Below are positions 1 through 8,479 of a DNA stretch of 64,000 bases, one piece after another. The notes under the pieces were generated by a model. That model saw nothing but the letters and a program-made list of their open reading frames with translations. It was not told the DNA's origin and ran no database searches. The stretch comes from Bacteroidetes bacterium UBA6161 (lineage in GTDB: Bacteria; Bacteroidota; Bacteroidia; NS11-12g; UBA955), in contig DIUJ01000019.1 in the NCBI GenBank assembly GCA_002422315.1, positions 50,819 through 114,818 on the forward strand. The letters are read 5' to 3'. The translations under genes and the position numbers were made by a program. Numbering within the stretch: position 1 is the first letter of the stretch; each line of letters starts with the position of its first letter.

Positions 1-335
1 AAAATCGTATTTGACAATAAAGACAAAGGAGGTAATATAAAATACCTAAGAGCCTCAGTTTCCGGATTGGTTTGGTTTCTAAAATCTGAACTTGTTCTTA
101 AAAAATAATTTGTAGGGTGGTCTGAAGCTTTTGTAATATCCCAACCAAAAGAATCTAAATTAGAAGTAGAAACTTTAGTGAACATAGAATCTTTTTTAAT
201 GAGTAGTTCTTGGGGAGAAATTGTTTCAGTTTGAAAATCCTGATTGTATATAACTTGCTGAGCAAGGGAATCAGAATAAATAAAGAATACAAATCCTAGC
301 AAACATAAAACATAGGTCAATAAATTGTATTTCAT
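1..335 (-). CDS. Secreted protein, N-terminal part only
   Basis: An open frame on the minus strand starts at ATG 335-333 and runs off the left edge, giving about 111 residues. The N-terminus begins MKYNLLTYVLCLLGFVFFIY, a Lys-containing start followed by a long hydrophobic stretch, with a plausible signal-peptidase site after SDSLAQ. The mature part is polar, with phrases such as FGWDITKASDHPTNYF and LRYFILPPLSLL that resemble the start of the beta-sandwich 'choice-of-anchor' domains of large Bacteroidota secreted proteins. That family guess is weak. It is divergent from groES with a 177-bp spacer. The C-terminus, which would show any T9SS sorting domain, lies outside the window. Confidence 0.6.
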   Translation of the reverse strand, partial: MKYNLLTYVLCLLGFVFFIYSDSLAQQVIYNQDFQTETISPQELLIKKDSMFTKVSTSNLDSFGWDITKASDHPTNYFLRTSSDFRNQTNPETEALRYFILPPLSLLSNTI

Positions 336-406
336 TTGTCAAATATATACATTTAATCTAAAAATTCAATTCAAAGCAAATATGCAAAAGACAAGCTACG
401 CCAAAA

Positions 407-475
407 TGTCATTTTACACAAAACAGAAACAAAGAAATGACAGCAATTATGACAAAAAAAATCATGGCATATAAT
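407..475 (+). promoter_or_regulatory. Candidate control region of groES-groEL
   Basis: The 336-512 gap before groES contains an inverted repeat TGTCATTT (407-414) / AAATGACA (435-442). A second ATGACA occurs at 449-454, exactly 12 bp after the ATGACA at 437-442, and is followed 15 bp later by TATAAT (470-475). No CIRCE element (TTAGCACTC-N9-GAGTGCTAA) is present, so HrcA control is not supported. No TAnnTTTG box is seen here, unlike many promoters in the window. Whether the dyad binds a heat-shock regulator or is chance is unknown. Confidence 0.3.
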
Positions 476-512
476 TAGATAAAAGAATGCAAAACAAAAC
501 AACATAAAAAGT

Positions 513-788
513 ATGTCAGTAAATATTAAACCATTGGCCGACCGAGTTCTGGTAGAACCGGCAGCCGCAGAAGAAAAAACCAGTAGCGGTCTTTACATTC
601 CAGACACTGCAAAAGAAAAACCTCAAAGAGGAACTGTATTAGCAGTAGGTAATGGGAAAAAAGACGAGCCCTTAACTGTTAAAACTGGAGACATTGTGCT
701 ATATGGCAAATATTCCGGAACAGAAATAAATATAGAGGGCAAAGATTATTTAATCATGAAAGAGTCTGATATTTTAGCAATCATCTAA
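513..788 (+). CDS. groES: Co-chaperonin GroES (Hsp10)
   Basis: This 91-residue protein is full length for GroES. It forms the seven-subunit lid that caps the GroEL folding chamber in the cytoplasm. The N-terminal signature IKPLADRVLVEP, the mobile-loop region (about residues 16-32, with SSGLYIPDTAKEKP) and the C-terminal strand DYLIMKESDILAII are all recognisable. It is followed 16 bp later by groEL, the classical bicistronic operon. The ATG at 513 is the only sensible start. Confidence 0.97.
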   Translation: MSVNIKPLADRVLVEPAAAEEKTSSGLYIPDTAKEKPQRGTVLAVGNGKKDEPLTVKTGDIVLYGKYSGTEINIEGKDYLIMKESDILAII

Positions 789-804
789 TTAAAAAAAACA
801 AACC

Positions 805-2436
805 ATGGCAAAAGAAATAAAATTCAACATAGAGGCAAGAGATGGCCTAAAAAAAGGCGTAGATGCTTTAGCAAATGCAGTAAAAGTTACCTTAGGACCC
901 AAAGGTAGAAATGTTGTAATTGACAAGAAATTCGGTTCTCCTCAAGTTACCAAAGACGGTGTAACGGTAGCAAAAGAGATAGAATTAACAGATCCCATAC
1001 AAAACATGGGTGCACAAATGCTTAAAGAAGTAGCAAGCAAAACTGCGGATATAGCAGGAGATGGTACTACAACTGCAACTGTTTTGGCTCAAGCAATAGT
1101 AACAGCGGGATTAAAAAACGTAGCAGCTGGTGCAAACCCTATTGACTTAAAAAGAGGAATAGATAAAGCAGTAATTGCTACTATTGAACAACTAAGGAAA
1201 ATTTCTAAAGAAATAGGCGACGACAACAATAAAATAGAACAAGTTGCCTCTATCTCCGCAAACAATGACCCAGAAATTGGCCAACTGATTGCACAAGCAA
1301 TGAAAAAAGTAGGCAAAGATGGGGTTATTACAGTAGAAGAAGCAAAAGGTACCGATACAACTGTAGACATAGTAGAGGGAATGCAGTTTGACAGAGGTTA
1401 TCTGTCTCCGTACTTTGTAACCAATACAGATAAAATGGAAACAGAAATGGACGATGCATATATCTTAATATACGATAAAAAAATATCGTCTATGAAAGAC
1501 TTGCTTCCAGTTTTAGAAAAAGTAGTACAAACGGGCAAACCATTATTGATAATTTCAGAAGAAGTAGAAGGCGAAGCTCTCGCTACACTTGTAGTAAATA
1601 AAATCAGAGGTTCTTTAAAAATTGCAGCAGTTAAAGCTCCTGGGTTTGGAGATAGAAGAAAAGAAATGCTACATGATATTGCTATACTTACAGGTGGTAC
1701 TGTAATTAGTGAAGAACAAGGTAGAAAACTTGAAGATGCTTCTATGGCAGACCTTGGAAGAGCAGAAAAAATTAGCATTACAAAAGAAACTACCACTATA
1801 GTAAACGGTGCTGGAAACAAAGAAGAGATTGCTAATAGAGTAAATCAAATCAAAGCTCAAATTGAAAATACTAGCAGCGATTATGATCGTGAGAAACTAC
1901 AAGAAAGACTTGCTAAGCTAGCTGGTGGCGTAGCAGTACTATATATTGGTGCCGCTTCTGAAGTAGAAATGAAAGAGAAAAAGGACAGAGTAGATGATGC
2001 TTTGCATGCCACAAGAGCTGCAGTAGAAGAAGGAATAGTACCAGGAGGAGGTACTTCTTTTATTCGTGCAATTGAGGCTCTAGAAAACCTACAAGGTAGC
2101 AACGAAGACGAAAATACAGGGATTCAAATTATCAAAAGAGCATTAGAAGAGCCTCTTCGTCAAATTGTTACAAATGCTGGATTAGAAAGTTCTATTATTG
2201 TACAAAAAGTTAAAGAAGGCAAAGACGACTTTGGATACAACGCTAGAACAGAACAATATGAAAACTTAATTAAGTCTGGAGTGATAGACCCAACTAAAGT
2301 AAGCCGTGTAGCATTAGAAAACGCTGCATCTGTTGCAAGTATGATCTTAACTACAGAATGTGCTCTTATAGAAATTAAAGAAGAAAAGCCCGCTATGCCT
2401 GCTATGCCAGGTGGCATGGGTGGTATGGATTATTAA
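805..2436 (+). CDS. groEL: Chaperonin GroEL (Hsp60)
   Basis: The 543-residue ATP-dependent folding chaperonin forms double seven-membered rings and works with the GroES encoded 16 bp upstream. The equatorial ATP site is intact: TLGPKGRNVVIDK near residue 30 and the GDGTTTATVLAQ motif near residue 86. The late signature AAVEEGIVPGGGTSF is also intact, near residue 405. The C-terminus is the usual flexible Gly/Met tail, here PAMPAMPGGMGGMDY. Length and sequence are ordinary. Transcription probably ends at the strong hairpin 11 bp after the stop codon. Confidence 0.98.
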   Translation: MAKEIKFNIEARDGLKKGVDALANAVKVTLGPKGRNVVIDKKFGSPQVTKDGVTVAKEIELTDPIQNMGAQMLKEVASKTADIAGDGTTTATVLAQAIVTAGLKNVAAGANPIDLKRGIDKAVIATIEQLRKISKEIGDDNNKIEQVASISANNDPEIGQLIAQAMKKVGKDGVITVEEAKGTDTTVDIVEGMQFDRGYLSPYFVTNTDKMETEMDDAYILIYDKKISSMKDLLPVLEKVVQTGKPLLIISEEVEGEALATLVVNKIRGSLKIAAVKAPGFGDRRKEMLHDIAILTGGTVISEEQGRKLEDASMADLGRAEKISITKETTTIVNGAGNKEEIANRVNQIKAQIENTSSDYDREKLQERLAKLAGGVAVLYIGAASEVEMKEKKDRVDDALHATRAAVEEGIVPGGGTSFIRAIEALENLQGSNEDENTGIQIIKRALEEPLRQIVTNAGLESSIIVQKVKEGKDDFGYNARTEQYENLIKSGVIDPTKVSRVALENAASVASMILTTECALIEIKEEKPAMPAMPGGMGGMDY

Positions 2437-2446
2437 TCTTTTTTCT

Positions 2447-2490
2447 TAGCCAATAAAAAAGCCTCCTTTGGGAGGCTTTTTTATTGGCTA
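2447..2490. terminator. Terminator after groEL (perfect 20-bp hairpin)
   Basis: Two perfectly complementary 20-bp arms (2447-2466 and 2471-2490) flank a four-base loop TTTG. The GC core GCCTCC/GGAGGC is bordered by A6 on one side and T6 on the other, so it can work as a rho-independent terminator in both directions. Confidence 0.9.
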
Positions 2491-2563
2491 AATTTTTATA
2501 GTATAGATCCCTTAAATCGAATTCAAGCCCATGAGAATAGGCGCAATATTCTCAGTGAATCTC

Positions 2564-2596
2564 AAAAAAAAACTTGCCCTAAGGCAAGTTTTTTTT
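2564..2596 (-). terminator. Terminator after the trigger factor gene
   Basis: An A9-CTTGCC / CTAA / GGCAAG-T8 hairpin lies 41 bp beyond the stop codon of the minus-strand tig gene. The symmetric A and T tracts mean it could also stop transcripts arriving from groEL, giving two terminators between converging genes. Confidence 0.85.
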
Positions 2597-2637
2597 AACA
2601 AATTAATATAACATTATGAAAACAAAAATTTCAAACT

Positions 2638-4017
2638 TTAAGCACTAGCTACTTCGCCTCTTTGCTCATTTACCTTTTTGTAGAACTCGTCTTTAGTAAT
2701 AGATTCTTCTTGAAAAGTCACCAATTCTTTAACTTTCAAAGTTACTTTACGTCTAAGTGCTATTTCATTCATTTGCTGAACAAAAGACTGTTCTTGTAAT
2801 TGTTTTTTAGCAAAATCTGAAACCATAGCAGGGGTAGCATTGGGTATTCCGTAGTTTCTAAATAAGTTTATAGAGTAAGCAATTGCAGAATCTGTAATGT
2901 CGTTGGTTTCCACTTTTACATCGTATACTCTAGCAATCTCCTCACGAATCAATAAGCTTCTTAATGAATTCGCCTCTTTTTCATACTTCTCATCAATATT
3001 TTCTTGAGTATAAGTTCCTTCATTTGATTCCATTAACCATCTTTTCAAGAAAGAATCTGGAAGTTCAACAGAATGTTTAGAATCTAACAACTTTTCAATT
3101 TCAAAATCAACCAAATGCTCGGCTTCCTCTTTTAGATAAGCTTCAAAATTTTCTTTTATTTTAATTTTGAATTCTTCAACTGTTTTAACCTCTGGATTTC
3201 CACTAGCTTCACTAAAAAATGTTTCATTCAGTTCTGCAGGAATAAAATTCTTAATTTCAAGAATTGTAAATCTAAAAGAGGGATTCAAATCAGCTACTGC
3301 TTCTTTTGCAATTCCTAAAGTAGATGCAATAACAGAATCATTGTTTTTGTAAACACTTAAAATATTCTGAACCAGGGTATCTTCTACTTTTTTACCTTCA
3401 AAGGACTTAACCACATCTTTATCTTCAACAGATTTCAGAGAAAAAGAAATATTTTGTGCAGTTACACCACCTTCAAACTCTTCTCCTGCTTCATTTAGCT
3501 CAGAAACATTTGCATAAATTACATCTTCGCTTTCTACAACATCTTTGTTTTCCAATTTACCAAATCTTTCCTGAAGATATTCTATTTCGTGGTTTATATC
3601 TTCTTCTGAAACAACAATATTGTATCTTCTTACAACATCGTTATCAGAAATATTTATTGCAACTTCCGGGGCAATACCTAAGTCGAAGCTTAATTCAAAA
3701 TCTGAAGGATTGTCGAAATCCAACGCGCTTTGAGATGAAGACTCCATTGGTCTTGCTAAGATATCAATCTTATTATCTTTCAAATAATCGTTGATTGCTT
3801 TCGAAGTCATGTTGTTAATTTCGTCGGCAAGTAAAGCCGTACCGTACATAGATTTAACTAAACCCATTGGTGCTTTACCTGGTCTAAAACCTTTTATGGA
3901 AACATTTTTCTGTTGTTTTTTAAGTTTTTGTTCCCAACTTTGTTGGTAATCTTCGGCTTTAATTTGAATAGTTAAATTAGCCGTTAAATCTTGATTTTTT
4001 TGAAATTGAATATTCAC
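2638..4017 (-). CDS. tig: Trigger factor, ribosome-bound chaperone
   Basis: The 459-residue protein binds near the ribosomal exit tunnel and shields nascent chains. The N-terminal ribosome-docking signature GFRPGKAP is at about residues 43-50. The middle peptidyl-prolyl isomerase region is weakly conserved, as I recall for Bacteroidota trigger factors, and the C-terminal helical arms are Glu/Lys-rich. The start codon is GTG (4017-4015), preceded by AAGGA seven bases upstream, one of the few Shine-Dalgarno-like sites in the window. The tRNA-Leu gene lies 77 bp upstream on the same strand, so the two may be co-transcribed. Confidence 0.93.
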   Translation of the reverse strand: MNIQFQKNQDLTANLTIQIKAEDYQQSWEQKLKKQQKNVSIKGFRPGKAPMGLVKSMYGTALLADEINNMTSKAINDYLKDNKIDILARPMESSSQSALDFDNPSDFELSFDLGIAPEVAINISDNDVVRRYNIVVSEEDINHEIEYLQERFGKLENKDVVESEDVIYANVSELNEAGEEFEGGVTAQNISFSLKSVEDKDVVKSFEGKKVEDTLVQNILSVYKNNDSVIASTLGIAKEAVADLNPSFRFTILEIKNFIPAELNETFFSEASGNPEVKTVEEFKIKIKENFEAYLKEEAEHLVDFEIEKLLDSKHSVELPDSFLKRWLMESNEGTYTQENIDEKYEKEANSLRSLLIREEIARVYDVKVETNDITDSAIAYSINLFRNYGIPNATPAMVSDFAKKQLQEQSFVQQMNEIALRRKVTLKVKELVTFQEESITKDEFYKKVNEQRGEVASA

Positions 4018-4094
4018 TGAATTTTCCTTTAATAGTTAAGGGTAAGGTTTTAAAAGATACTTAAATTCCTTCTGAACAAAGAATTAGAAAAGAG

Positions 4095-4176
4095 TGCGGA
4101 TGAAGGGAGTCGAACCCCCACGGGTTGCCCCGCTAGATCCTAAGTCTAGTGCGTCTACCAATTTCGCCACATCCGC
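4095..4176 (-). tRNA. tRNA-Leu (anticodon UAG)
   Basis: The minus-strand sequence folds as a class II tRNA. The acceptor stem is GCGGATG/CATCCGC, the D arm contains TTGGTAGACGC, and the anticodon stem CTAGA/TCTAG closes the loop CTTAGGA with anticodon TAG. A long variable arm and the T-loop GTTCGACTCC follow. Length is 82 nt to the discriminator A. The CCA end is not encoded and must be added by nucleotidyltransferase. UAG reads CUA/CUG leucine codons. Confidence 0.96.
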
Positions 4177-4282
4177 AAATTTTCAGAACCTCTTTTTTTA
4201 AGGACTGCAAAAATAAGACCTATTTTTGTAATTACAAATTTTTTTTTGTCTTTTTTAATTTTACTAGCTTCTATTAATTCTT

Positions 4283-4290
4283 TACTTTTG
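4283..4290 (+). promoter_or_regulatory. -7 promoter element of the Rel/Spo gene
   Basis: TACTTTTG matches the Bacteroidota -7 consensus TAnnTTTG and ends 25 bp before the ATG at 4316. No TTG lies at the preferred 17-24 bp upstream spacing, so only the -7 part is supported. Confidence 0.5.
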
Positions 4291-4315
4291 TAAACAATTA
4301 GTTACCCTGCATAAA

Positions 4316-6598
4316 ATGAGTGTTCCGAAGCCAAAAAGTGAAATTACCATAGATCTTTTGAAAGAAGAGAAAGAAAACAAAGAAATTGTTTCTAGATATA
4401 AAGGATTGCTTAGAAGTATTAGGCACCCATTAAATAGAGAAGACAAAAAGCTAATTAGAGAAGCATTTGACCTCGCTTTAGATGCCCACAAAGGCATAAG
4501 AAGAAAAACTGGGGAACCATATATTTTCCATCCAATAGAAGTAGCAAGGATTGCAGCAAAGGAGATTGGACTAGGAGCAACCTCTATTGCTTGTGCTTTA
4601 ATTCACGATGTGGTAGAAGATTCTGAGTACGGCCTAGATTTTATTAAGAAAAAATTTGGATCAAAGATTGCAACAATTATTGATGGGCTTACCAAAATAT
4701 CGGTGGTATTTGACCACTCCGACTCTATGCAAGCGGAAAATTTCCGCAAAATGCTTCTTACTCTTTCTCAAGATGTAAGGGTTATATTAATTAAACTTTG
4801 CGACAGATTACACAACATGAGAACCTTGGAAGGGATGTCGCGAAAGAATCAATTAAAAATCGCTTCAGAAACTCTCTTTTTATATGCTCCTTTAGCCCAC
4901 AGACTTGGGCTCTACACTATAAAAACAGAGCTAGAAGACCTTGCCATAAAATATACAGAAAAAGAAAAGTTTTCAGACATTGCAAACAAGCTAAAAGAAA
5001 CAAAAGCTTCCAGAGACCGGTATGTAAGAAAATTTTCGGAACCAATAAAAAAACTGCTTAACCAAGCATCCTTAGAATACGAGTTAAAAGGGAGAACCAA
5101 GTCCATATATAGTATTCTTAAAAAAATGGAAAAACAAGAAATCCCTTTTGAAGAAGTGTACGATCTTTTTGCCATTCGAATCATTGTAAATTCTACCCAA
5201 GAAAATGAAAAAGCAGATTGTTGGAAAGTTTATTCCTTGGTCACCGATGTTTATTACCCCTATACTTCTAGACTTAGAGACTGGATATCTCAGCCCAAGT
5301 CCAATGGTTATGAATCCTTACACACTACCGTTATGGGACCAGAAGGCAAATGGGTAGAAGTACAAATTCGTTCTAAAAGAATGGATGAAATTGCAGAGAA
5401 AGGATATGCTGCACACTGGAGATACAAAAACACTGGCAACAATGAAAAAAAATATGATAGCGGATTGGATGGATGGCTAAATAGAGTAAAAGATGTACTA
5501 GAAAACCCAGACCCTAATGCGATTGACTTTTTAGACCAATTTAAAAATCAACTTTTCAGCGAAGAAATTTTTGTTTTTACTCCAAAAGGGCAATTAAGAA
5601 AATTACCAAACAGTGCAACGGCACTAGATTTTGCTTTTGACATACATACCGAGGTAGGTGTAAAATGTATAGGTGCCAAGGTAAATAATAAATTGGTACA
5701 ACTCGGAACCCATCTGAAAAATGGAGACCAAGTAGAAATACTAACCTCCGACAAACAAAAACCAAAAGAAGAATGGCTAGAATATGTGGTAACCGGAAAA
5801 GCCAAAAACAAAATTAAAGCCGTTCTAAACGAAGAAAAAAGACAAAATGCAGAAATAGGAAGAGAAACTCTAAAGAAAAAATTCAAATCCGAAAAAATTG
5901 TCTTTAGTGAAGACAATTTGAACAAATTGGTAGATTACTTTAAAATGAGAAGTACATTAGATTTGTGCGCAGCATTTGGAATAGGGAAATTTAACAAAAA
6001 TGATTTCTCGTTAAAAGAACTTTTAAGCAAAAAAAACAAATTAAAAATAGGAGAGACAAACCCAAACAAAAATCCACAAACACAACAACTAGCAAAAGAT
6101 CAAGCAATAATTGTAGGAGAAACACCAGAATTACATTATTCACTTGCACATTGTTGCAATCCCATTCCAGGGGATGATATTTTTGGTTTTATTACAGTTG
6201 GAGAAGGAATTAAAATCCATAGAACAAATTGCAGCAATGCCACAGCACTTATGTCAAATTATGGATATAGAATTCTAAAGGCGCAATGGAGAGAACAGTA
6301 CATAGATGACAACAAACAGTTCTTAGCAGGAATTAAAATTGAAGGTATTGACGATGTGGGAATTATTAGTAGCCTCACAGAAATTATTTCTAAATCCATG
6401 AACATAAACATGAAATCTATTACCGTAGAATCTAATGGTGGCACATTTGAAGGCACCATTATGTTGTATATATTCGACACCAAGCATTTGGATGAATTAA
6501 GGAAAAACATACTTAAGAAACACAAACACATGAAGGTTAGCAGAATAAACCTAAACAATTCTCAAAACCAAAATTTATCAAGAATCCCTAAGGTGTAA
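4316..6598 (+). CDS. rel: Bifunctional (p)ppGpp synthetase/hydrolase, RelA/SpoT family
   Basis: This 760-residue long RSH enzyme makes and degrades the stringent-response alarmone (p)ppGpp. The domains run in the usual order. The HD hydrolase is intact, with His97-Asp98 in HDVVED. The synthetase (about 240-370) includes KSIYSILKKM and SNGYESLHTTV. The TGS domain begins at EEIFVFTPKGQLRKLP (about 420). A conserved region with C-C residues (HYSLAHCCNPIPGDD) and a C-terminal ACT domain (about 680-750) follow. The intact HD motif supports both activities. purA, downstream, encodes an enzyme known in other bacteria to be inhibited by ppGpp. Confidence 0.95.
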   Translation: MSVPKPKSEITIDLLKEEKENKEIVSRYKGLLRSIRHPLNREDKKLIREAFDLALDAHKGIRRKTGEPYIFHPIEVARIAAKEIGLGATSIACALIHDVVEDSEYGLDFIKKKFGSKIATIIDGLTKISVVFDHSDSMQAENFRKMLLTLSQDVRVILIKLCDRLHNMRTLEGMSRKNQLKIASETLFLYAPLAHRLGLYTIKTELEDLAIKYTEKEKFSDIANKLKETKASRDRYVRKFSEPIKKLLNQASLEYELKGRTKSIYSILKKMEKQEIPFEEVYDLFAIRIIVNSTQENEKADCWKVYSLVTDVYYPYTSRLRDWISQPKSNGYESLHTTVMGPEGKWVEVQIRSKRMDEIAEKGYAAHWRYKNTGNNEKKYDSGLDGWLNRVKDVLENPDPNAIDFLDQFKNQLFSEEIFVFTPKGQLRKLPNSATALDFAFDIHTEVGVKCIGAKVNNKLVQLGTHLKNGDQVEILTSDKQKPKEEWLEYVVTGKAKNKIKAVLNEEKRQNAEIGRETLKKKFKSEKIVFSEDNLNKLVDYFKMRSTLDLCAAFGIGKFNKNDFSLKELLSKKNKLKIGETNPNKNPQTQQLAKDQAIIVGETPELHYSLAHCCNPIPGDDIFGFITVGEGIKIHRTNCSNATALMSNYGYRILKAQWREQYIDDNKQFLAGIKIEGIDDVGIISSLTEIISKSMNINMKSITVESNGGTFEGTIMLYIFDTKHLDELRKNILKKHKHMKVSRINLNNSQNQNLSRIPKV

Positions 6599-6612
6599 AA
6601 ACAAGGTAAAAG

Positions 6613-6648
6613 TTGTGAACATTATATATATAGATACCCTTAAATTTG
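6613..6648 (+). promoter_or_regulatory. Promoter of the fur-like gene
   Basis: TTG (6613-6615) and TAAATTTG (6641-6648) form a Bacteroidota-type promoter with a 25-bp spacer, slightly long. The -7 element ends only seven bases before the ATG at 6656, so the 5' leader would be very short or absent. Confidence 0.5.
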
Positions 6649-6655
6649 CGCGCTT

Positions 6656-7171
6656 ATGGTAAACAAAAAGAATCAAATCCAAGAAAATAAGGAATTACGT
6701 GCTACGGTGCGTAAAATATTTACTGAATTCTTGGAAAAGAAGGGACAAAGAAAAACCCCTGAAAGATACGCCATACTAGATGAGATATACTCTAGCAAAG
6801 AACATTTTGATGTAGATACATTGTACATTCAAATGAAAAATAGAAACTATAGGGTAAGTAGAGCAACAGTTTACAATACCCTAGACTTGCTTTTGGACAG
6901 CGGATTGGTAAAAAAACATCAATTTGGCCAAAATATGGCAATGTACGAACAAGCTTATGGTTTTATGCAACACGACCATTTAATCTGTATTACATGCAGT
7001 AGAGTTTATGAATTTTGTGACCCTAGAATACAACAAATAAAAAACACCATGGGTGAATTACTAAACTTTAAAGTAGAACACCATAGCTTAAACCTTTTTG
7101 GCAAACCCATGCGAGATGAAAATGGACTTTGCATTAGTTGCAACGAAACTGAGAAAATAACTGAACAATAA
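6656..7171 (+). CDS. Fur-family metal-responsive repressor
   Basis: This 171-residue protein has a winged-helix DNA-binding domain (about residues 15-90, with QRKTPERYAILDEI and the recognition-helix region VSRATVYNTLDLL). A metal-binding dimerisation domain follows. It holds the HDH motif (His106-Asp107-His108) and two CxxC pairs, Cys111/Cys114 and Cys159/Cys162, which make the structural zinc site of Fur/PerR/Zur proteins. The sequence alone does not decide between iron, zinc, manganese or peroxide sensing. It sits 21 bp upstream of purA and may be co-transcribed with it. Confidence 0.9.
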   Translation: MVNKKNQIQENKELRATVRKIFTEFLEKKGQRKTPERYAILDEIYSSKEHFDVDTLYIQMKNRNYRVSRATVYNTLDLLLDSGLVKKHQFGQNMAMYEQAYGFMQHDHLICITCSRVYEFCDPRIQQIKNTMGELLNFKVEHHSLNLFGKPMRDENGLCISCNETEKITEQ

Positions 7172-7192
7172 AATAGAAGAACAATTAATCTT

Positions 7193-8464
7193 ATGATAGA
7201 TGTAATATTAGGGCTCCAATGGGGCGATGAAGGCAAAGGAAAAGTTGCAGATTTTTTAACTCCACGTTACCAAACTGTAGCCCGATTTCAAGGCGGACCA
7301 AATGCCGGTCATAGCCTCGAATTTAATGGCAATAAAGTGGTATTAAATACCATCCCCTCAGGGATTTTCCACCCCAATTGCTTAAACGTTATAGGCAACG
7401 GCGTAGTAGTAGACCCCGTAAGAATCAAAGACGAGATAAACAGAACTATTCAATTTGGAGCTAATCCTATAAAAAACTTGGTTTTTAGCAAGAAAGCAAC
7501 CATTATACTTCCTACACATAGACTTTTGGATGCAGCCTCCGAACATGCAAAAGGCGATTCTAAAATAGGTTCTACCCTAAGGGGAATTAGCCCAGCTTAC
7601 ATAGACAAAATAGGAAGAAATGCCCTTAAACTTGGCGATATTTTCTTTGATGACTTTGAAAAACAATATGACAAAATAAAAAACATTCATTTACAACAAA
7701 TCCAATACCTAGGGTACAGCGATTTTGATTTAACTGTTTTAGAAACTGAGTTTTTCGATGCAATAGCTTTCTTGAAAAAATTTAATTTTGACGATACAGA
7801 ATACCTGATAAACGAACAAAATATTTCCGGAAAAAATATTTTAGCAGAAGGAGCTCAGGGCTCTATGCTAGACATTGATTTTGGTTCATATCCTTACGTA
7901 ACATCAAGCAACACTACCTCTGGTGGAGTATGCACAGGACTAGGAATAGCACCTAATTCTATAAACTCCGTTTCCGGTATTTTTAAAGCCTATTGTACAA
8001 GGGTTGGAAGCGGCCCATTCCCTACTGAATTAGAAGACGAAACAGGCGAATTTTTAAGAAAAAAAGGCCACGAATTTGGCGCCACCACCGGCCGTCCTAG
8101 GCGAACAGGATGGTTAGATCTTGTTGCTCTTAAGTATGCTATTATGCTAAGTGGGGTCAAAAAACTAATGATGATGAAAGCAGATGTAATGAGCGGAATG
8201 GAAACAGTAAAAATATGTACCGCTTACAATGTTAATGGAATAATTTCAGACAAAGTCCCTTCAAATCTATGTAATTCTAAAGTGGAACCAGTTTACACAG
8301 AATTCAAAGGCTGGCAAGAAGATATTACAACTTGTAGAACAAAGGAATCCCTTCCCATTGAGTTTTTAGAATACATTCAATTTATTGAAAACTATACAGG
8401 AATACCAATCGTTTTAATTTCTGTGGGTCCAGACAGAGAACAAACAATTTTAGCAAATTTTTAA
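7193..8464 (+). CDS. purA: Adenylosuccinate synthase
   Basis: This enzyme condenses IMP and aspartate with GTP hydrolysis, the first committed step from IMP to AMP. At 423 residues it is full length. The P-loop-like GDEGKGK motif is at residues 11-17 and is followed by the IMP/Mg2+ region with GGPNAGH. Further signatures are GSTLRGISPAYIDK, the GAQG segment, and the GTP-binding C-terminal part with TGRPRRTGWLDL. It lies 21 bp after the fur-like gene and 15 bp before fumC, so a rel-fur-purA-fumC transcript is possible although fur has its own -7 element. Confidence 0.97.
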   Translation: MIDVILGLQWGDEGKGKVADFLTPRYQTVARFQGGPNAGHSLEFNGNKVVLNTIPSGIFHPNCLNVIGNGVVVDPVRIKDEINRTIQFGANPIKNLVFSKKATIILPTHRLLDAASEHAKGDSKIGSTLRGISPAYIDKIGRNALKLGDIFFDDFEKQYDKIKNIHLQQIQYLGYSDFDLTVLETEFFDAIAFLKKFNFDDTEYLINEQNISGKNILAEGAQGSMLDIDFGSYPYVTSSNTTSGGVCTGLGIAPNSINSVSGIFKAYCTRVGSGPFPTELEDETGEFLRKKGHEFGATTGRPRRTGWLDLVALKYAIMLSGVKKLMMMKADVMSGMETVKICTAYNVNGIISDKVPSNLCNSKVEPVYTEFKGWQEDITTCRTKESLPIEFLEYIQFIENYTGIPIVLISVGPDREQTILANF

Positions 8465-8479
8465 ACTATAAAATATTAT

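Noticed and set aside
336..512. HrcA/CIRCE element upstream of groES
   Set aside because: The consensus TTAGCACTC-N9-GAGTGCTAA is not present; only an unrelated TGTCATTT dyad is seen.
3456..3794. 112-codon plus-strand open frame rich in Leu/His/Gln
   Set aside because: Antisense to the trigger factor gene with biased, repetitive composition.
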